Shown: positions 1 through 8,501, counted from the first letter of the stretch. The stretch is 43,161 nt of DNA from Zeimonas sp964538505 (GCA_964538505.1 CAZIDY010000026.1:1-43161), one strand, 5' to 3'. Numbers and translations are program-made. The notes: generated from the sequence alone by a model not told the origin.

Positions 1-347
1 TTCTTGAAGGTCTGCTCGAAAGCGAGGAACTTCAGGATCGAGAGGTTCACCGACGGGTGGAAGCGCATGCCGCCCTTGTACGGGCCGATCGCCATGCTGT
101 GCTGGACGCGGAATGCGCGGTTCACGCGCGTGCGACCGGAATCGTCGACCCACGAGACGCGGAACTGGATCACGCGATCGGGTTCGACGAGCCGCTCGAG
201 CAGCGCGTAGTCGGCGTAGACGGGGTTCTCGAGGACGAAGGGCCAGATGCTGTGCATCACCTCCTTCACCGCCTGAAGGAACTCCGGTTGATGCGGGTCT
301 CGCTGCGCGACCGAGACGAGAAACGCTTCCGGGGACGCGTGTTTCAC
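1..347 (-). CDS. gdhA: NADP-type glutamate dehydrogenase, N-terminal part (cut by window edge)
   Basis: Only the first 115 codons are inside the window; the gene runs off the left edge. The minus strand starts with GTG at 347, preceded by AGGAG five bases upstream. The translation has the hexameric glutamate dehydrogenase N-terminal pattern: HSIWPFVLENP, then RVSWVDDSGRTRVNRAFRVQ, and the substrate-binding stretch GPYKGGMRFHPSVNLS with its conserved lysine. The family interconverts 2-oxoglutarate plus ammonium and glutamate, usually with NADPH, in the cytoplasm and is normally about 447 residues. NADP preference is inferred from similarity, because the nucleotide-binding domain is outside the window. 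It is divergent from the SDR gene at 448. Confidence 0.93.
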   Translation of the reverse strand, partial: MKHASPEAFLVSVAQRDPHQPEFLQAVKEVMHSIWPFVLENPVYADYALLERLVEPDRVIQFRVSWVDDSGRTRVNRAFRVQHSMAIGPYKGGMRFHPSVNLSILKFLAFEQTFK

Positions 348-447
348 CGGGACTCCTGATCGAGAGGCAACCGCGAATCGTAGCAAATTCAGCCTGTGTC
401 ACGTGTACTCTTGGCAGCCATCCGAACGCATTCGAGGAGCGAAACCG

Positions 448-1206
448 ATGCAGTCCCGAAGCCGCAACGCGATCGTCACCGGAGCGGGCTCCGGCATCGG
501 AAAAGCCTGCGCCGTCGCGCTGCTGCGCGCGGGATGGAATGTCGCGCTCGCCGGACGCCGGGCCCAACTGCTCGACGACGCGATCGCCGAGGCAGCCGGC
601 GCGCCGGGACGCGCAATCGCGGTCCCCACCGACGTCACCGACGAGCGCTCGGTGCGCGCGCTGTTCGATCGTGTCGTTGCGGAGCTCGGCCGGCTCGACC
701 TGCTGTTCAACAATGCCGGCATGGGCGCGCCGCCCGCGTCGATCGACGAGATCACGCTCGAGCAGTGGAACGCCGTCGTCGCGGTCAACCTCACTGGTGC
801 ATTCCTGTGCACGCGCGAGGCGTTCCGCCTGATGAAGACCCAGTCGCCGCAGGGCGGGCGCATCATCAACAACGGCTCGATCTCGGCGCACGTGCCGCGC
901 CCGAACTCGCTCGCGTACACCGCGACGAAGCACGCAATCACCGGGCTCACGCGGCAGACCTCGCTCGACGGGCGCGCCTGGGACATCGCCTGCGGCCAGA
1001 TCGACATCGGCAATGCCGCGACCGAGCTGGCGCGGATGATGTCGCAGGGCGTGCAGCAGGCGAGCGGCGCGATCGCCCCTGAGCCGTCGATGGACGTGCG
1101 CGATGTCGCCAGCACGCTGGTGCACATGGCCAGCCTGCCGCCCGAGGCGAACGTGCAGTTCGTCACCGTGATGGCGACGAAGATGCCGTTCATCGGGCGC
1201 GGGTGA
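448..1206 (+). CDS. SDR family oxidoreductase
   Basis: A 252-residue classical short-chain dehydrogenase/reductase. Visible motifs are the Rossmann glycine pattern TGAGSGIG near the N-terminus, the NNAG motif after LDLLF, a serine in NNGSISAHV, and the catalytic pair in YTATKHA. The family uses NAD(P)H to oxidise or reduce hydroxyl or keto groups; the substrate cannot be read from sequence. I chose ATG 448 because AGGAG lies at 434-438 and the SDR fold starts right after it; an upstream in-frame ATG at 403 would add 15 residues without homology. The stop overlaps the GTG start of the next gene, so the two are probably translated together, although their functions do not obviously connect. Confidence 0.9.
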   Translation: MQSRSRNAIVTGAGSGIGKACAVALLRAGWNVALAGRRAQLLDDAIAEAAGAPGRAIAVPTDVTDERSVRALFDRVVAELGRLDLLFNNAGMGAPPASIDEITLEQWNAVVAVNLTGAFLCTREAFRLMKTQSPQGGRIINNGSISAHVPRPNSLAYTATKHAITGLTRQTSLDGRAWDIACGQIDIGNAATELARMMSQGVQQASGAIAPEPSMDVRDVASTLVHMASLPPEANVQFVTVMATKMPFIGRG

Positions 1207-1691
1207 CGGGGACTGATCGGCCGCGTGTTGCGGCGATTCTGCCAATCCTGATTTTCGCTGCGACATCGCTGGCCGCGACGGCGTCGGGTCTGCCTTCGCC
1301 GGCTGCGTCTGCGCCTTCCTCGTCAGGTGCGACGGCGGGAACCAACGACACACGATCCTTCGCGCCTGGCTGGAAGCAGGAAGGGCGTATCTCGTATTAC
1401 GGCGACCGCTTCGCGGGGAAGCCGACCGCGAGCGGCGAACCCTTCGATCCGGACGCGATGACGATGGCGCATCCGGTGCTTCCCTTCGGTTCGGTCGTGC
1501 GCGTGAAGAACCTGCGCAACGGGCGCAGCGTCGAGTTGCGCGTCAACGACCGTGGGCCGTACGAGCGGGGGCGCATCGCAGACGTGAGCCGGGCCGCCGC
1601 GCGCACGCTCGGCATGCTTCGTCGTGGCGTCGTGCGTGCGCGGATCGAGCTGCTGCGGGTCGGCGATGGGGCGTCGGATCAGGGCGAGTAG
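1203..1691 (+). CDS. RlpA-like septal ring / lytic transglycosylase family protein
   Basis: The GTG start at 1203 overlaps the SDR stop codon by four bases. The 162-residue product has a hydrophobic signal segment (about residues 8-25), an Ala/Ser/Thr-rich linker, then a double-psi beta-barrel domain. The barrel shows the RlpA signature: GRISYYGDRFAGKPTASGE, MAHPVLPFGSVVRVKNLRNG and VNDRGPYERGRIADVS. Family members bind or cleave denuded peptidoglycan at the septum in the periplasm. The signal segment has no lipobox cysteine and there is no SPOR domain, so this is a short secreted version rather than the full-length lipoprotein. Whether it has lytic activity cannot be decided here. Confidence 0.85.
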   Translation: MTGTDRPRVAAILPILIFAATSLAATASGLPSPAASAPSSSGATAGTNDTRSFAPGWKQEGRISYYGDRFAGKPTASGEPFDPDAMTMAHPVLPFGSVVRVKNLRNGRSVELRVNDRGPYERGRIADVSRAAARTLGMLRRGVVRARIELLRVGDGASDQGE

Positions 1692-2257
1692 CAGGCCGGT
1701 AACGAACCAATCGATCCGCTCCTTGCGGAGCGGCGACATTCCCGCAGCGGCCGCGAGTGCCGATCCGTCGTCTTTCGCTTCCTGCGCGACATGGATCTTC
1801 GCCATACGGCGAGAAGCTCCGGCGCGAAGCGAGAACTGCTCGTTTCGCGAGCGTTTTTCCCGACCCGTCCCGCAAGAGCAGTCGAATTGCACGCCTTACG
1901 AGCGTATCAACGCTGCTTGGCGCTGCGGTGCGCCAATGTGCTCGATTTCCATGCAAACCCGCTCTCGTAGTCGAGGCGGCGCAACTCACACCTCCGAACG
2001 CCGATACGTCGACTCCCTCCGCGCGACGGCCCGCCCGCGGCGCGGCAGCTGACGCGGGCATATGCGCTTGCCGCGCTGGACGGCGGGATTCGCGTTTTGA
2101 CGATCGCGGCGATGCTCGACATCGATCGCAGTTCGGCCGCGGTGCCGAAGGGGCTGCATGCCGGGGTCCCTCACGTGCTGTTTCGCTGTGAAACGCTGCA
2201 CTTTCAGCCGCGCAGCCGTCTCCTCACCCAAAAATGCAGCGAAATGCAGCGTCTGAC
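1692..2257. other. gene-poor stretch with no recognised gene
   Basis: About 570 bp between the RlpA-like gene and the tandem repeat. Several overlapping reading frames stay open on both strands, as expected at this GC content, but none has a recognisable domain or a convincing ribosome binding site. One plus-strand stretch around 2045-2130 reads LTRAYALAALDGG followed by IRVLTIAAMLDIDRSS, which weakly resembles the helix-turn-helix tail of REP-associated transposases; it could be a remnant, but the evidence is thin. Confidence 0.4.
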
Positions 2258-2500
2258 GCGCGTGGGCGCGTGGGCGCGTGGGCGCGTGGGCGCGTGGGCG
2301 CGTGGGCGCGTGNNNNNNNNNNNNNNNNNNNNNNNNNNNNNNNNNNNNNNNNNNNNNNNNNNNNNNNNNNNNNNNNNNNNNNNNNNNNNNNNNNNNNNNN
2401 NNNNNNNNNNNNGCGCGTGGGCGCGTGGGCGCGTGGGCGCGTGGGCGCGTGGGCGCGTGGGCGCGTGAGTGCGTGAGCGCGCGGGCGCGTGGTGGCGCGT
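2258..2500. repeat. 8-bp tandem repeat (GCGCGTGG)n interrupted by a 100-N assembly gap
   Basis: About seven perfect copies of the octamer GCGCGTGG run from 2258 to 2312. Exactly 100 N follow (2313-2412), then about seven more copies, ending in degenerate units (GTGCGTGA, GCGCGCGG) near 2500. The N run sits inside the array, so assembly probably failed on the repeat and the true copy number is unknown. Because 8 is not a multiple of 3, any frame through it reads a 24-bp period (RVGAWARG-like); I do not regard this as a protein. Confidence 0.95.
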
Positions 2501-2569
2501 GGCGTGCGGGCGTAGCATCCGGGTGCCCGCGGACGCGCACGACGCATCCCGGACGCACGCGCCCGCCGA

Positions 2570-3265
2570 TCAGGGCCGCTCCATCGAGAACGCCACCACC
2601 CGCACGCCCGAGCGCAGCCGGCCGATCGGGCTGTCGATCGCCTGCTCGACCGCAACGAAGACGCCCGGCTCGTGCAGATACACCACCTTTGCGCTGACCG
2701 ACACGGGGATGCGCTTGTAGCGGCCCTTGCCTTCGCAGTCGATGCGCGTCGCCCGCCCGGGAATCGCCGCGTGCACGACGGAAGCCGCGACCTCTTCGCC
2801 CACCGTGCAGTCCTCGACGAGCGCGCCGTTCTCGTCGTCGTACTCGATACGAAAGCGCTGGCCCTGCTCGAGCGGCATCTGCAGGTCGCGGACGCGGACC
2901 TCGAGCTCGTTCTCGCCCGGTCTGACGAAAACCAGCCCGCGCACGCTCACTCCGTGCACCGTGCGCTTCGTTCGCCCCTCCTCGGTGAGCTCGTCGCGCA
3001 CCATCGGGCTCAGGCCCGCCGGCGCACCCGTCGGCGTACCGGCGTAGGTCTCCCGGCGGTGGCGTGCCGCGCGCAGCGGCCGCGTCATCTCGATCGTCCA
3101 GGCGAACGGACGCACCGGCTCCGCGGTGCCGATGAGTCCGGAGGCGTGCAACTCCTGCAGGAGCGTCGGCGCGATCGAGGCGACGGGATCAGGGTCGGCG
3201 GCCTGCGCAGGCACGGCAAGCGCCGCGCACACGAAGCAGAACAGGAATCCGCGGAAACGGCGCAC
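2570..3265 (-). CDS. exported protein of unknown function
   Basis: I do not recognise this 231-residue protein. The chosen GTG at 3265 lies 22 bases after the ubiJ stop and gives a good signal peptide: a basic start (VRRFRGF) followed by LFCFVCAALAVPAQA and a likely cleavage after AQA. The mature part is soluble and beta-rich in appearance, with conserved-looking blocks such as RTVHGVSVRGLVFVRPGENE and YDDENGALVEDCTVGEE. There is no lipobox and there are no other membrane segments. It is downstream of ubiJ on the same strand, a place where betaproteobacteria commonly carry ubiB; this protein is not a UbiB kinase. The start could be earlier, inside ubiJ. Periplasmic location is inferred from the signal peptide. 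Confidence 0.65.
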   Translation of the reverse strand: MRRFRGFLFCFVCAALAVPAQAADPDPVASIAPTLLQELHASGLIGTAEPVRPFAWTIEMTRPLRAARHRRETYAGTPTGAPAGLSPMVRDELTEEGRTKRTVHGVSVRGLVFVRPGENELEVRVRDLQMPLEQGQRFRIEYDDENGALVEDCTVGEEVAASVVHAAIPGRATRIDCEGKGRYKRIPVSVSAKVVYLHEPGVFVAVEQAIDSPIGRLRSGVRVVAFSMERP

Positions 3266-3287
3266 GGCGCGGCGGCAATGCCGCGCT

Positions 3288-4232
3288 TCAGCCAAGACCG
3301 GATCCGTCGGCTCCCTGGTCGGGGCGCCGGCTGCTGCGTTCCTCCGGATCGCCGTTCGACGGATCGCGCTCGCCCGAATCGCGGCTCGACGGCGTCTCCG
3401 GACGGCCTTCCGGCCTGGAAGCCGACTGCGCATCGCCGGCATCGACATCGAGCCGCGGCAGTTCGAGCGGCGGCATCAGCTGCGGTGCAACCGCAGTGTC
3501 GACTTCGCCGATGTCGCTGCCGGTCTCGCGAGCGATGCGCCGGCGGCGCTCGGCTTCGACGGCCGACAGACGCTCCTCGAGCGCATCGAGCGTATCGCGC
3601 ATCGACGCGAGCTCGTCGCGGCCGACGAGCGTGCCGCTGGCGCGGGCGAAACGTCGTCCGGCCGAGCCGGCGAAGCGCTCGCGCAGCTCGCGCATTGCAT
3701 CGCGCGTGGCGACAAAGCCGCGTCCGACGCGACGAGCGAAGACGTCGCCGGTGACCCGGCTGAGATCTTCCTCGGGATCCCAGCGCATGCGTTCGGCGAT
3801 GTCGGCGAACGCTGCGGCAAGCATCACCTCGCCTTCGATGCGCACGTACGGAGCCAGCCCTCGCGTACCCTCGCGCATCAGCGAACCAGCCGCGGCGAAC
3901 GAAGGACGCACGTGCAGCTCAGCCGAGGCATCGGAAGCCGTCGCGTCCGCCGCCGGCGAGTCGCCCGCCATCCGGGCCGAAGTGTCGAGCAGCCCTTCTT
4001 CGGTGATCCGCGCGGCGAGCCGCGGCGGCGTCAGGCGCCCGAGCGAGCGGGCCTCGAGCTCGACCGAGACATGGCGGCCGGCGAACATCGCAAGCTGCGA
4101 ACGCGCCCAGTCGTTCTGCCGCAGCAGATGGTTGAACACCGCGACGAAGGCCGAGGTTCCTCCCTCGGCCAGCCGTTCCGCAACCTGGCGAAACGGCCCG
4201 CGGCGCTCTTCGTTCTGCGGAGCCTCCGTCAT
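3288..4232 (-). CDS. ubiJ: ubiquinone biosynthesis accessory factor UbiJ (SCP2 domain) with long tail
   Basis: A 314-residue protein whose N-terminal 130 residues match the SCP2-type UbiJ pattern (FVAVFNHLLRQNDWARSQLA, then VSVELEARSLGRLTPPRLAA). UbiJ is a lipid-binding accessory protein of the ubiquinone biosynthesis complex in the cytoplasm. Start ATG 4232 follows AGAGG. A short coiled-coil segment (DELASMRDTLDALEERLSAV) precedes a tail of about 75 residues rich in Arg, Ser, Pro and acidic residues that looks disordered. Typical UbiJ proteins are about 200 residues, so the tail is an extension. The neighbours ubiE (upstream, same strand) and a Tim44-like gene support the call. Confidence 0.85.
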   Translation of the reverse strand: MTEAPQNEERRGPFRQVAERLAEGGTSAFVAVFNHLLRQNDWARSQLAMFAGRHVSVELEARSLGRLTPPRLAARITEEGLLDTSARMAGDSPAADATASDASAELHVRPSFAAAGSLMREGTRGLAPYVRIEGEVMLAAAFADIAERMRWDPEEDLSRVTGDVFARRVGRGFVATRDAMRELRERFAGSAGRRFARASGTLVGRDELASMRDTLDALEERLSAVEAERRRRIARETGSDIGEVDTAVAPQLMPPLELPRLDVDAGDAQSASRPEGRPETPSSRDSGERDPSNGDPEERSSRRPDQGADGSGLG

Positions 4233-4278
4233 CGCCGCTACCTCTTCGCCCTTCCTGCGCGCCCCTTCCGGACCAGCT

Positions 4279-5193
4279 TCAGTCGAGCTGCTGGATGCCC
4301 GCCAGCACCCAACCACCCGAGCCGGTCGCCGGCTTGACGAGGTTCCACACCTCGTCGAAGGGCTTCGCCTCGGAACCCGCTTCCTCGCGGATCATCCCCG
4401 AGAAGCGCACGCTCGCGACGTGATCCTGTGCGGTGGATTCGATGTCGAGCAGCGTCGCCTCGAGCGTGACGACGTCGGTCCGGTTCTCGGCACCCGCGCG
4501 CTCGTCGATCTGCAGCACGAGCTCGGCGTACATCTCGGGTGTCGTGAACTCGCGCAGGTCGTTGCGGTCGCCGGCGTCGAAGATGGCCTGCAGCCGCACG
4601 AACTGGACCTTTGCATTGCGCTCGAAGCCTTCAACGTCGAAGCCCGCCGGGATTCGCGCCGCGGTGGCCGTGGCCGCGCCGGCCGCCACGGCGCCGGCCG
4701 AGCGCTGCGCAACGCCGGCCGACCCGGCCGTGGATTCATCGGCCGCATAGCGCACCGTGGCCTCGCGCCCGAGCTGCGACGGCGAGTAGCCCCCCTGATA
4801 GGCCGGCTGCGGCCCGGACGGAACCCGGCGCGCCGCGAACCTGCGGAACAGGAAGACGGCGCCGAAGCCGAGCAACAGCAGCAGGAGGATCGTGCCCATC
4901 TCCTCGCCGAGACCCAGGTGGCTGGCGAGCGCCGCCAGACCCAGACCGGCGGCGATGCCGGCGATCGGCGCAAGCCAGCGGTTGCCGGTGGCCTGCCCGG
5001 GCGCCGCGCCAGGACGCTGCGGCGCCTGCGGCGTCGCCTGCCGCGGCGGCGCATTGCGCTGGATCGGTGCCGTCGATTGCCGGCCGAAGGACTTCCCGCC
5101 GCCAAGACGACGCGCGTCGGCCGCTTCGGGGATCGTCAGCGCGAACGCGGCGACGAACATGGCGAAAAGCGAGAAAAGACGAACGAGTTTCAT
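4279..5193 (-). CDS. Tim44-like domain membrane protein
   Basis: A 304-residue protein starting at ATG 5193 after a GGAG site. Residues 1-26 form a signal or anchor (LVRLFSLFAMFVAAFALTI). A Pro/Gln/Ala-rich linker follows, then two hydrophobic segments around residues 70-115 (WLAPIAGIAAGLGLAALA and GTILLLLLLGFGAVFLFRRF). The C-terminal 125 residues have the Tim44-like fold pattern: GFDVEGFERNAKVQFVRLQA, DLREFTTPEMYAELVLQI and FDEVWNLVKP. Bacterial members are inner-membrane proteins; in some species they are linked to membrane or outer-membrane biogenesis, but the role here is not established. It sits between ubiE and ubiJ, so it may be co-transcribed with quinone biosynthesis genes. Confidence 0.85.
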   Translation of the reverse strand: MKLVRLFSLFAMFVAAFALTIPEAADARRLGGGKSFGRQSTAPIQRNAPPRQATPQAPQRPGAAPGQATGNRWLAPIAGIAAGLGLAALASHLGLGEEMGTILLLLLLGFGAVFLFRRFAARRVPSGPQPAYQGGYSPSQLGREATVRYAADESTAGSAGVAQRSAGAVAAGAATATAARIPAGFDVEGFERNAKVQFVRLQAIFDAGDRNDLREFTTPEMYAELVLQIDERAGAENRTDVVTLEATLLDIESTAQDHVASVRFSGMIREEAGSEAKPFDEVWNLVKPATGSGGWVLAGIQQLD

Positions 5194-5303
5194 GAACACT
5201 CCGCAAGCGGGCCGCTTCGCAGCGACCGCACGAGGGCCGAAGCCCGGGGAAGACGGCAGGACAGCGCGACAGGACAGCAAAGGCAGCAGGAACCGCAACG
5301 ACG

Positions 5304-6056
5304 CTACAACCGGGTGCCTTCGTGCAGCGCCACTACACCGGCCGTGAGATTGTAGTAACGAACGCGGGCGAATCCCGTCGACTCCATCATGCTCTTCAGC
5401 GTTTCCTGGTCGGGGTGCATCCGGATCGATTCGGCGAGATAGCGATAGCTCGCTTCGTCTCCGGCAACCCGCGCGCCCAGCCGGGGCAGCACCTCGAACG
5501 AATAGCGGTCGTACAACGGGGCCAGCTCCTTACGCACCCGGGAAAATTCGAGCACGAGCAGGCGCCCGCCGGGACGCAGCACGCGAAGCATCTCGGCCAG
5601 CGCGCGCTCCTTGTGCGTCATGTTGCGCAGCCCGAAGGCGACGCTGACCAGGTCGAAGTAAGCGTCCGGGAACGGCAACGCCTCGCCGTCGCACTGCACG
5701 GCCGGCTGCAGGAAGCCGTCGTCGATCATCCGGTCGCGGCCGATCCGCAGCATCGACCCATTGATGTCGGTGAGCCAGACCTCGCCCCTGCCATGCAGCC
5801 GGCGCGCGAAGGCGCGCGAAAGATCGGCGGTGCCGCCGGCGACGTCGAGCACACGCATGCCGGGCCGCACGTTCGCCTGCCGGATCGTGAACGCCTTCCA
5901 CCAGCGGTGCAGCCCGCCGGACATCAGGTCGTTCATCAGGTCGTAGCGCGTCGCCACCGAATGAAACACGCCGGCGACCCGGTCTGCCTTCTCGCCCTCG
6001 TCGACCTGCTGGAAGCCGAAATGCGTGCTGCGCGGCGGGCGCATTCGCGCACTCAC
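5304..6056 (-). CDS. ubiE: ubiquinone/menaquinone biosynthesis C-methyltransferase UbiE
   Basis: A 250-residue SAM-dependent methyltransferase of usual family length. It shows the UbiE signatures VFHSVATRYDLMNDLMSGG near the N-terminus, the SAM-binding motif LDVAGGTADLS, and FGLRNMTHKERALAEMLRVL followed by PGGRLLVLEFSR. UbiE adds the C-methyl group to the benzoquinol (or demethylmenaquinol) ring in the cytoplasm. The gene heads the block ubiE, Tim44-like, ubiJ on the minus strand, with about 110 bp to the next gene. The C-terminus YYNLTAGVVALHEG is also typical. Use for menaquinone as well as ubiquinone cannot be decided from the sequence. Confidence 0.97.
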   Translation of the reverse strand: MSARMRPPRSTHFGFQQVDEGEKADRVAGVFHSVATRYDLMNDLMSGGLHRWWKAFTIRQANVRPGMRVLDVAGGTADLSRAFARRLHGRGEVWLTDINGSMLRIGRDRMIDDGFLQPAVQCDGEALPFPDAYFDLVSVAFGLRNMTHKERALAEMLRVLRPGGRLLVLEFSRVRKELAPLYDRYSFEVLPRLGARVAGDEASYRYLAESIRMHPDQETLKSMMESTGFARVRYYNLTAGVVALHEGTRL

Positions 6057-6060
6057 CTCG

Positions 6061-6477
6061 TCAATGGCCCGGACGCTTCAATGCCGACGACTGCATCGGC
6101 GCCGACGCATGGCGGCTCGCGCCCGCATCGTCGAGCCGCGTCAGGTATTCGCGCCAGAGCCGGTCGTGCGAATGCCCGAGGTAATACAGGTAGTCCCACG
6201 AATAGATGCCGGTGGCGTGCCCGTCGCTGAAGCGCGGCTGCAGCGCGTAGTTGCCCACGGCTTCGAGCGCCTCGATGGTGACGTCGGCCTTGCCGGCCTG
6301 CAGCACTTCCTGGCCGGGGCCGTGACCGCGCACTTCGGCCGACGGCGAATGCACGCGCAGGTACTCGAAAGGCAGCTTGAAGTTGCGCCCGTCGGAGAAC
6401 TCGAGCTCGAGAACCTTCGAGACCTTGTGAACGACAATCTTCGTCGGATAGGGAGTGTTGTTACCGAGGCCGGCCAT
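6061..6477 (-). CDS. DUF971 domain protein
   Basis: A 138-residue protein that ends four bases before the ubiE start on the same strand. It matches the DUF971 family, the N-terminal module seen in gamma-butyrobetaine hydroxylases and as stand-alone proteins in proteobacteria: VHKVSKVLELEFSDGRNFKL, PFEYLRVHSPSAEVRGHGP, and SDGHATGIYSWDYLYYLG. The stand-alone form has no assigned enzyme activity; some members are linked to iron-sulfur or metal handling. ATG 6477 is the natural start, but no clear ribosome site is seen, and a 12-bp direct repeat covers the start codon. The close spacing suggests co-transcription with ubiE. Confidence 0.85.
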   Translation of the reverse strand: MAGLGNNTPYPTKIVVHKVSKVLELEFSDGRNFKLPFEYLRVHSPSAEVRGHGPGQEVLQAGKADVTIEALEAVGNYALQPRFSDGHATGIYSWDYLYYLGHSHDRLWREYLTRLDDAGASRHASAPMQSSALKRPGH

Positions 6478-6501
6478 CTGCGTTCGAAAATCTGCGTTCG
6501 A
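6476..6501. repeat. 14-bp-period direct repeat over the DUF971 start codon
   Basis: ATCTGCGTTCGA occurs at 6476-6487 and again at 6490-6501 with two bases between. The first copy contains the complement of the DUF971 start codon. Further short duplications (TTCCCGAAGCG twice) lie between 6538 and 6565. It looks like local slippage. Confidence 0.8.
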
Positions 6502-6569
6502 GAACGGGTCGATGGTACCGCGATTCCGATACCACGATTCCCGAAGCGACTCTTCCCGAAGCGGCTCGG

Positions 6570-8360
6570 TCAGTGTGCCGCGCGCCCGCTCTCCGTACGC
6601 ATCGACAGCCGCTCGTAGCCGGTCCCTCGATCGAGCACGGTGACGAAGCGGATCGCCACCTCGCCGTTCGGCTCGCGCAACACGCCGGGATCGCCGCCGC
6701 GCGCGCGCCCTGGCGCCAGGACGAGGCAGGGCAGCTCGCTGCTCGCGCCGATCCCGCGCAGCAACCAGGCATCCTCGAAGAAAACCGAGTCTCCGACGCG
6801 AACGCCGACCGCGATCGCCTGCCCGGCCCACAGGCGGACGACCAGCCGATGCGCGCGCGACGCCTGCCCGTCCCGGCCGGGCAACTGCTCGATCGCCTCG
6901 ACGGTGCCCAGCGCGATCGATCGCACGGGTTCGCGTGCGGCAGCTTCGCGTGCCGTCCCTCGTGCGGACCCGCGTGTCGATGCACGAGGCGCCGGCTGCG
7001 CCATGCCGTCGGTCTCGCTCTCGAGCGAGACGAGCGCTCCCGGCGCACCGCGCGGCACCGCCGACTCGCGCGCGATCACCACCCGCCCGTCCGGTCGGTC
7101 GGCCAGGCGCGAAGCGCGCTCGCTCTCGCCGATCCAGGTCGGCATCGTGCCGTCCGGAACGGTCGAGGCTCCGAAAGCGAGGCGGATGATCGTGTTCTGC
7201 TCCCAGCGCCCGTACTCGTAGCGATTCTCGCCGCCGGTGTTCGGGGCCTGCGCAGGCTGCGTGTTCGCAGTCAGCGACGGGGCGTTGCCGCCACGCGCCG
7301 ACACGCCGGCGGAACCGGGTCGAAGATCGGCCGAGTGCGTCTTCGGCAGGCCGAAACGCAGGCGAACGTGCTGCGTCGTTGCCGACGCAACCGGGTGCGC
7401 TCCCGTGCTGCGCGGCGTCGGGCCCCTTCCCCAGCAACGCTCGAGATCGGCGAGCACGCGGATCGAGTCCGCCTCCGGCAGTGGCACCGGAAAAGCGCCC
7501 GGTTTCGTCGAATCCCCTTCGCCGAACCACTGCAGGCGCCACCGGGCGAGCGCGTCGGGCACCCGATGCGTATCGAGGCGCACCGCGTAGTCGGCGGTGA
7601 GCGCGACGCGCGGGCCGTGCTCGTTGTCGCGCGGTGCGCCGTGGTCGATGCGATAGCCGACGCGCGACGCGAGACGCGCAGCCAGCCGCTGCGCGAGCTC
7701 GGCCTCGGCGCCGGCGCGCGCGGCGAGCGAAGCGCATTCGAGCAGTAGCGGGTAGACGAAGAGCGCGCGTGCAGTCGACGGCTTGACGATCGGCACCTCG
7801 TCGGGCAGCGGCTCGTCCTGGAACGAAGTTCGACGTACGCCGCGCGCGAGCACGCACAGCTCGTCCCAGTCGACCGACTGCGGAACGCAGCGGTGCTGCA
7901 GCTGCAGCGCGACGACGCGCGACTGCGCGTCGAGCGCACGCACCAGCGGCAGCACGCCGGCCATCGAATCGCGCGCCCCCGGGATCCCGCCCGTGACCTC
8001 GGCGGCCCGCAGCGTCTGCGCATAGACGCGCTTGTACAGATTGCGCAGCACGTGCAGGCTCGCCAACGCGCTGTGCAGCAGCGGCCATTCGATCGCCGAG
8101 AACGGGACCGGGCGGCCCGCCAGCGGCTCGAGCCGCGCGACGATCGCGCGCCACTGCTCCGTGCGCATCGTTTCCAGCACGCCGCTCAGCGTGTTCGGCC
8201 CCCAGCGCACCGTCGTGCTGGCGCTCTCGGACAGGCGTTCGAGCAACGTGCGGATCGCGTCGAGGCGCGCGCCCGGATCGCCGGAGAGCCTGCGCAGCCA
8301 CGCTCTCGCGCTTTCCGCATCGCTGATTCCCTCGAGCTCGGAATCGAATCCGACGTTCAT
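6570..8360 (-). CDS. large conserved-looking protein of unknown function
   Basis: A 596-residue protein that I do not recognise. The N-terminal 320 residues look helical and soluble, with no signal peptide (start MNVGFDSELEGISD). A less ordered Ser/Thr/Gly-rich stretch follows around residues 335-400. The C-terminal 200 residues contain YEYGRWEQNTIIRLAFGAST and ALGTVEAIEQLPGRDG, then RLVVRLWAGQAIAVGVRVGD, which read like beta-rich domains; a PilZ-like fold is possible but the usual RxxxR...DxSxxG motif is not seen. Codon use looks like that of its neighbours. It lies between the DUF971 gene and the HIT gene on the same strand. The function is unknown. Confidence 0.75.
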   Translation of the reverse strand: MNVGFDSELEGISDAESARAWLRRLSGDPGARLDAIRTLLERLSESASTTVRWGPNTLSGVLETMRTEQWRAIVARLEPLAGRPVPFSAIEWPLLHSALASLHVLRNLYKRVYAQTLRAAEVTGGIPGARDSMAGVLPLVRALDAQSRVVALQLQHRCVPQSVDWDELCVLARGVRRTSFQDEPLPDEVPIVKPSTARALFVYPLLLECASLAARAGAEAELAQRLAARLASRVGYRIDHGAPRDNEHGPRVALTADYAVRLDTHRVPDALARWRLQWFGEGDSTKPGAFPVPLPEADSIRVLADLERCWGRGPTPRSTGAHPVASATTQHVRLRFGLPKTHSADLRPGSAGVSARGGNAPSLTANTQPAQAPNTGGENRYEYGRWEQNTIIRLAFGASTVPDGTMPTWIGESERASRLADRPDGRVVIARESAVPRGAPGALVSLESETDGMAQPAPRASTRGSARGTAREAAAREPVRSIALGTVEAIEQLPGRDGQASRAHRLVVRLWAGQAIAVGVRVGDSVFFEDAWLLRGIGASSELPCLVLAPGRARGGDPGVLREPNGEVAIRFVTVLDRGTGYERLSMRTESGRAAH

Positions 8361-8501
8361 CGCCAGCCCGTCGTCATGGTCAGGACCTGCCAGTGTCGGC
8401 CACCGTCGGCGGCGCGGCGCGCCGCACGCGACCGCTGCGCGCTGCGTGGCGACGAACGGCCGCTCAGCCGGAACGGCCGGTGTGCATCGACCAGGGCCTG
8501 T

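Noticed and set aside
1543..2061. Open frame of 172 codons on the minus strand overlapping the RlpA-like gene
   Set aside because: It covers the RlpA-like gene in antisense, has an Arg/Ala-rich shadow composition and no ribosome site.
2097..2468. Open frames through the octamer repeat and N run
   Set aside because: They consist mainly of the repeat and unknown bases; the repeat length is not a multiple of three, so all frames look open.
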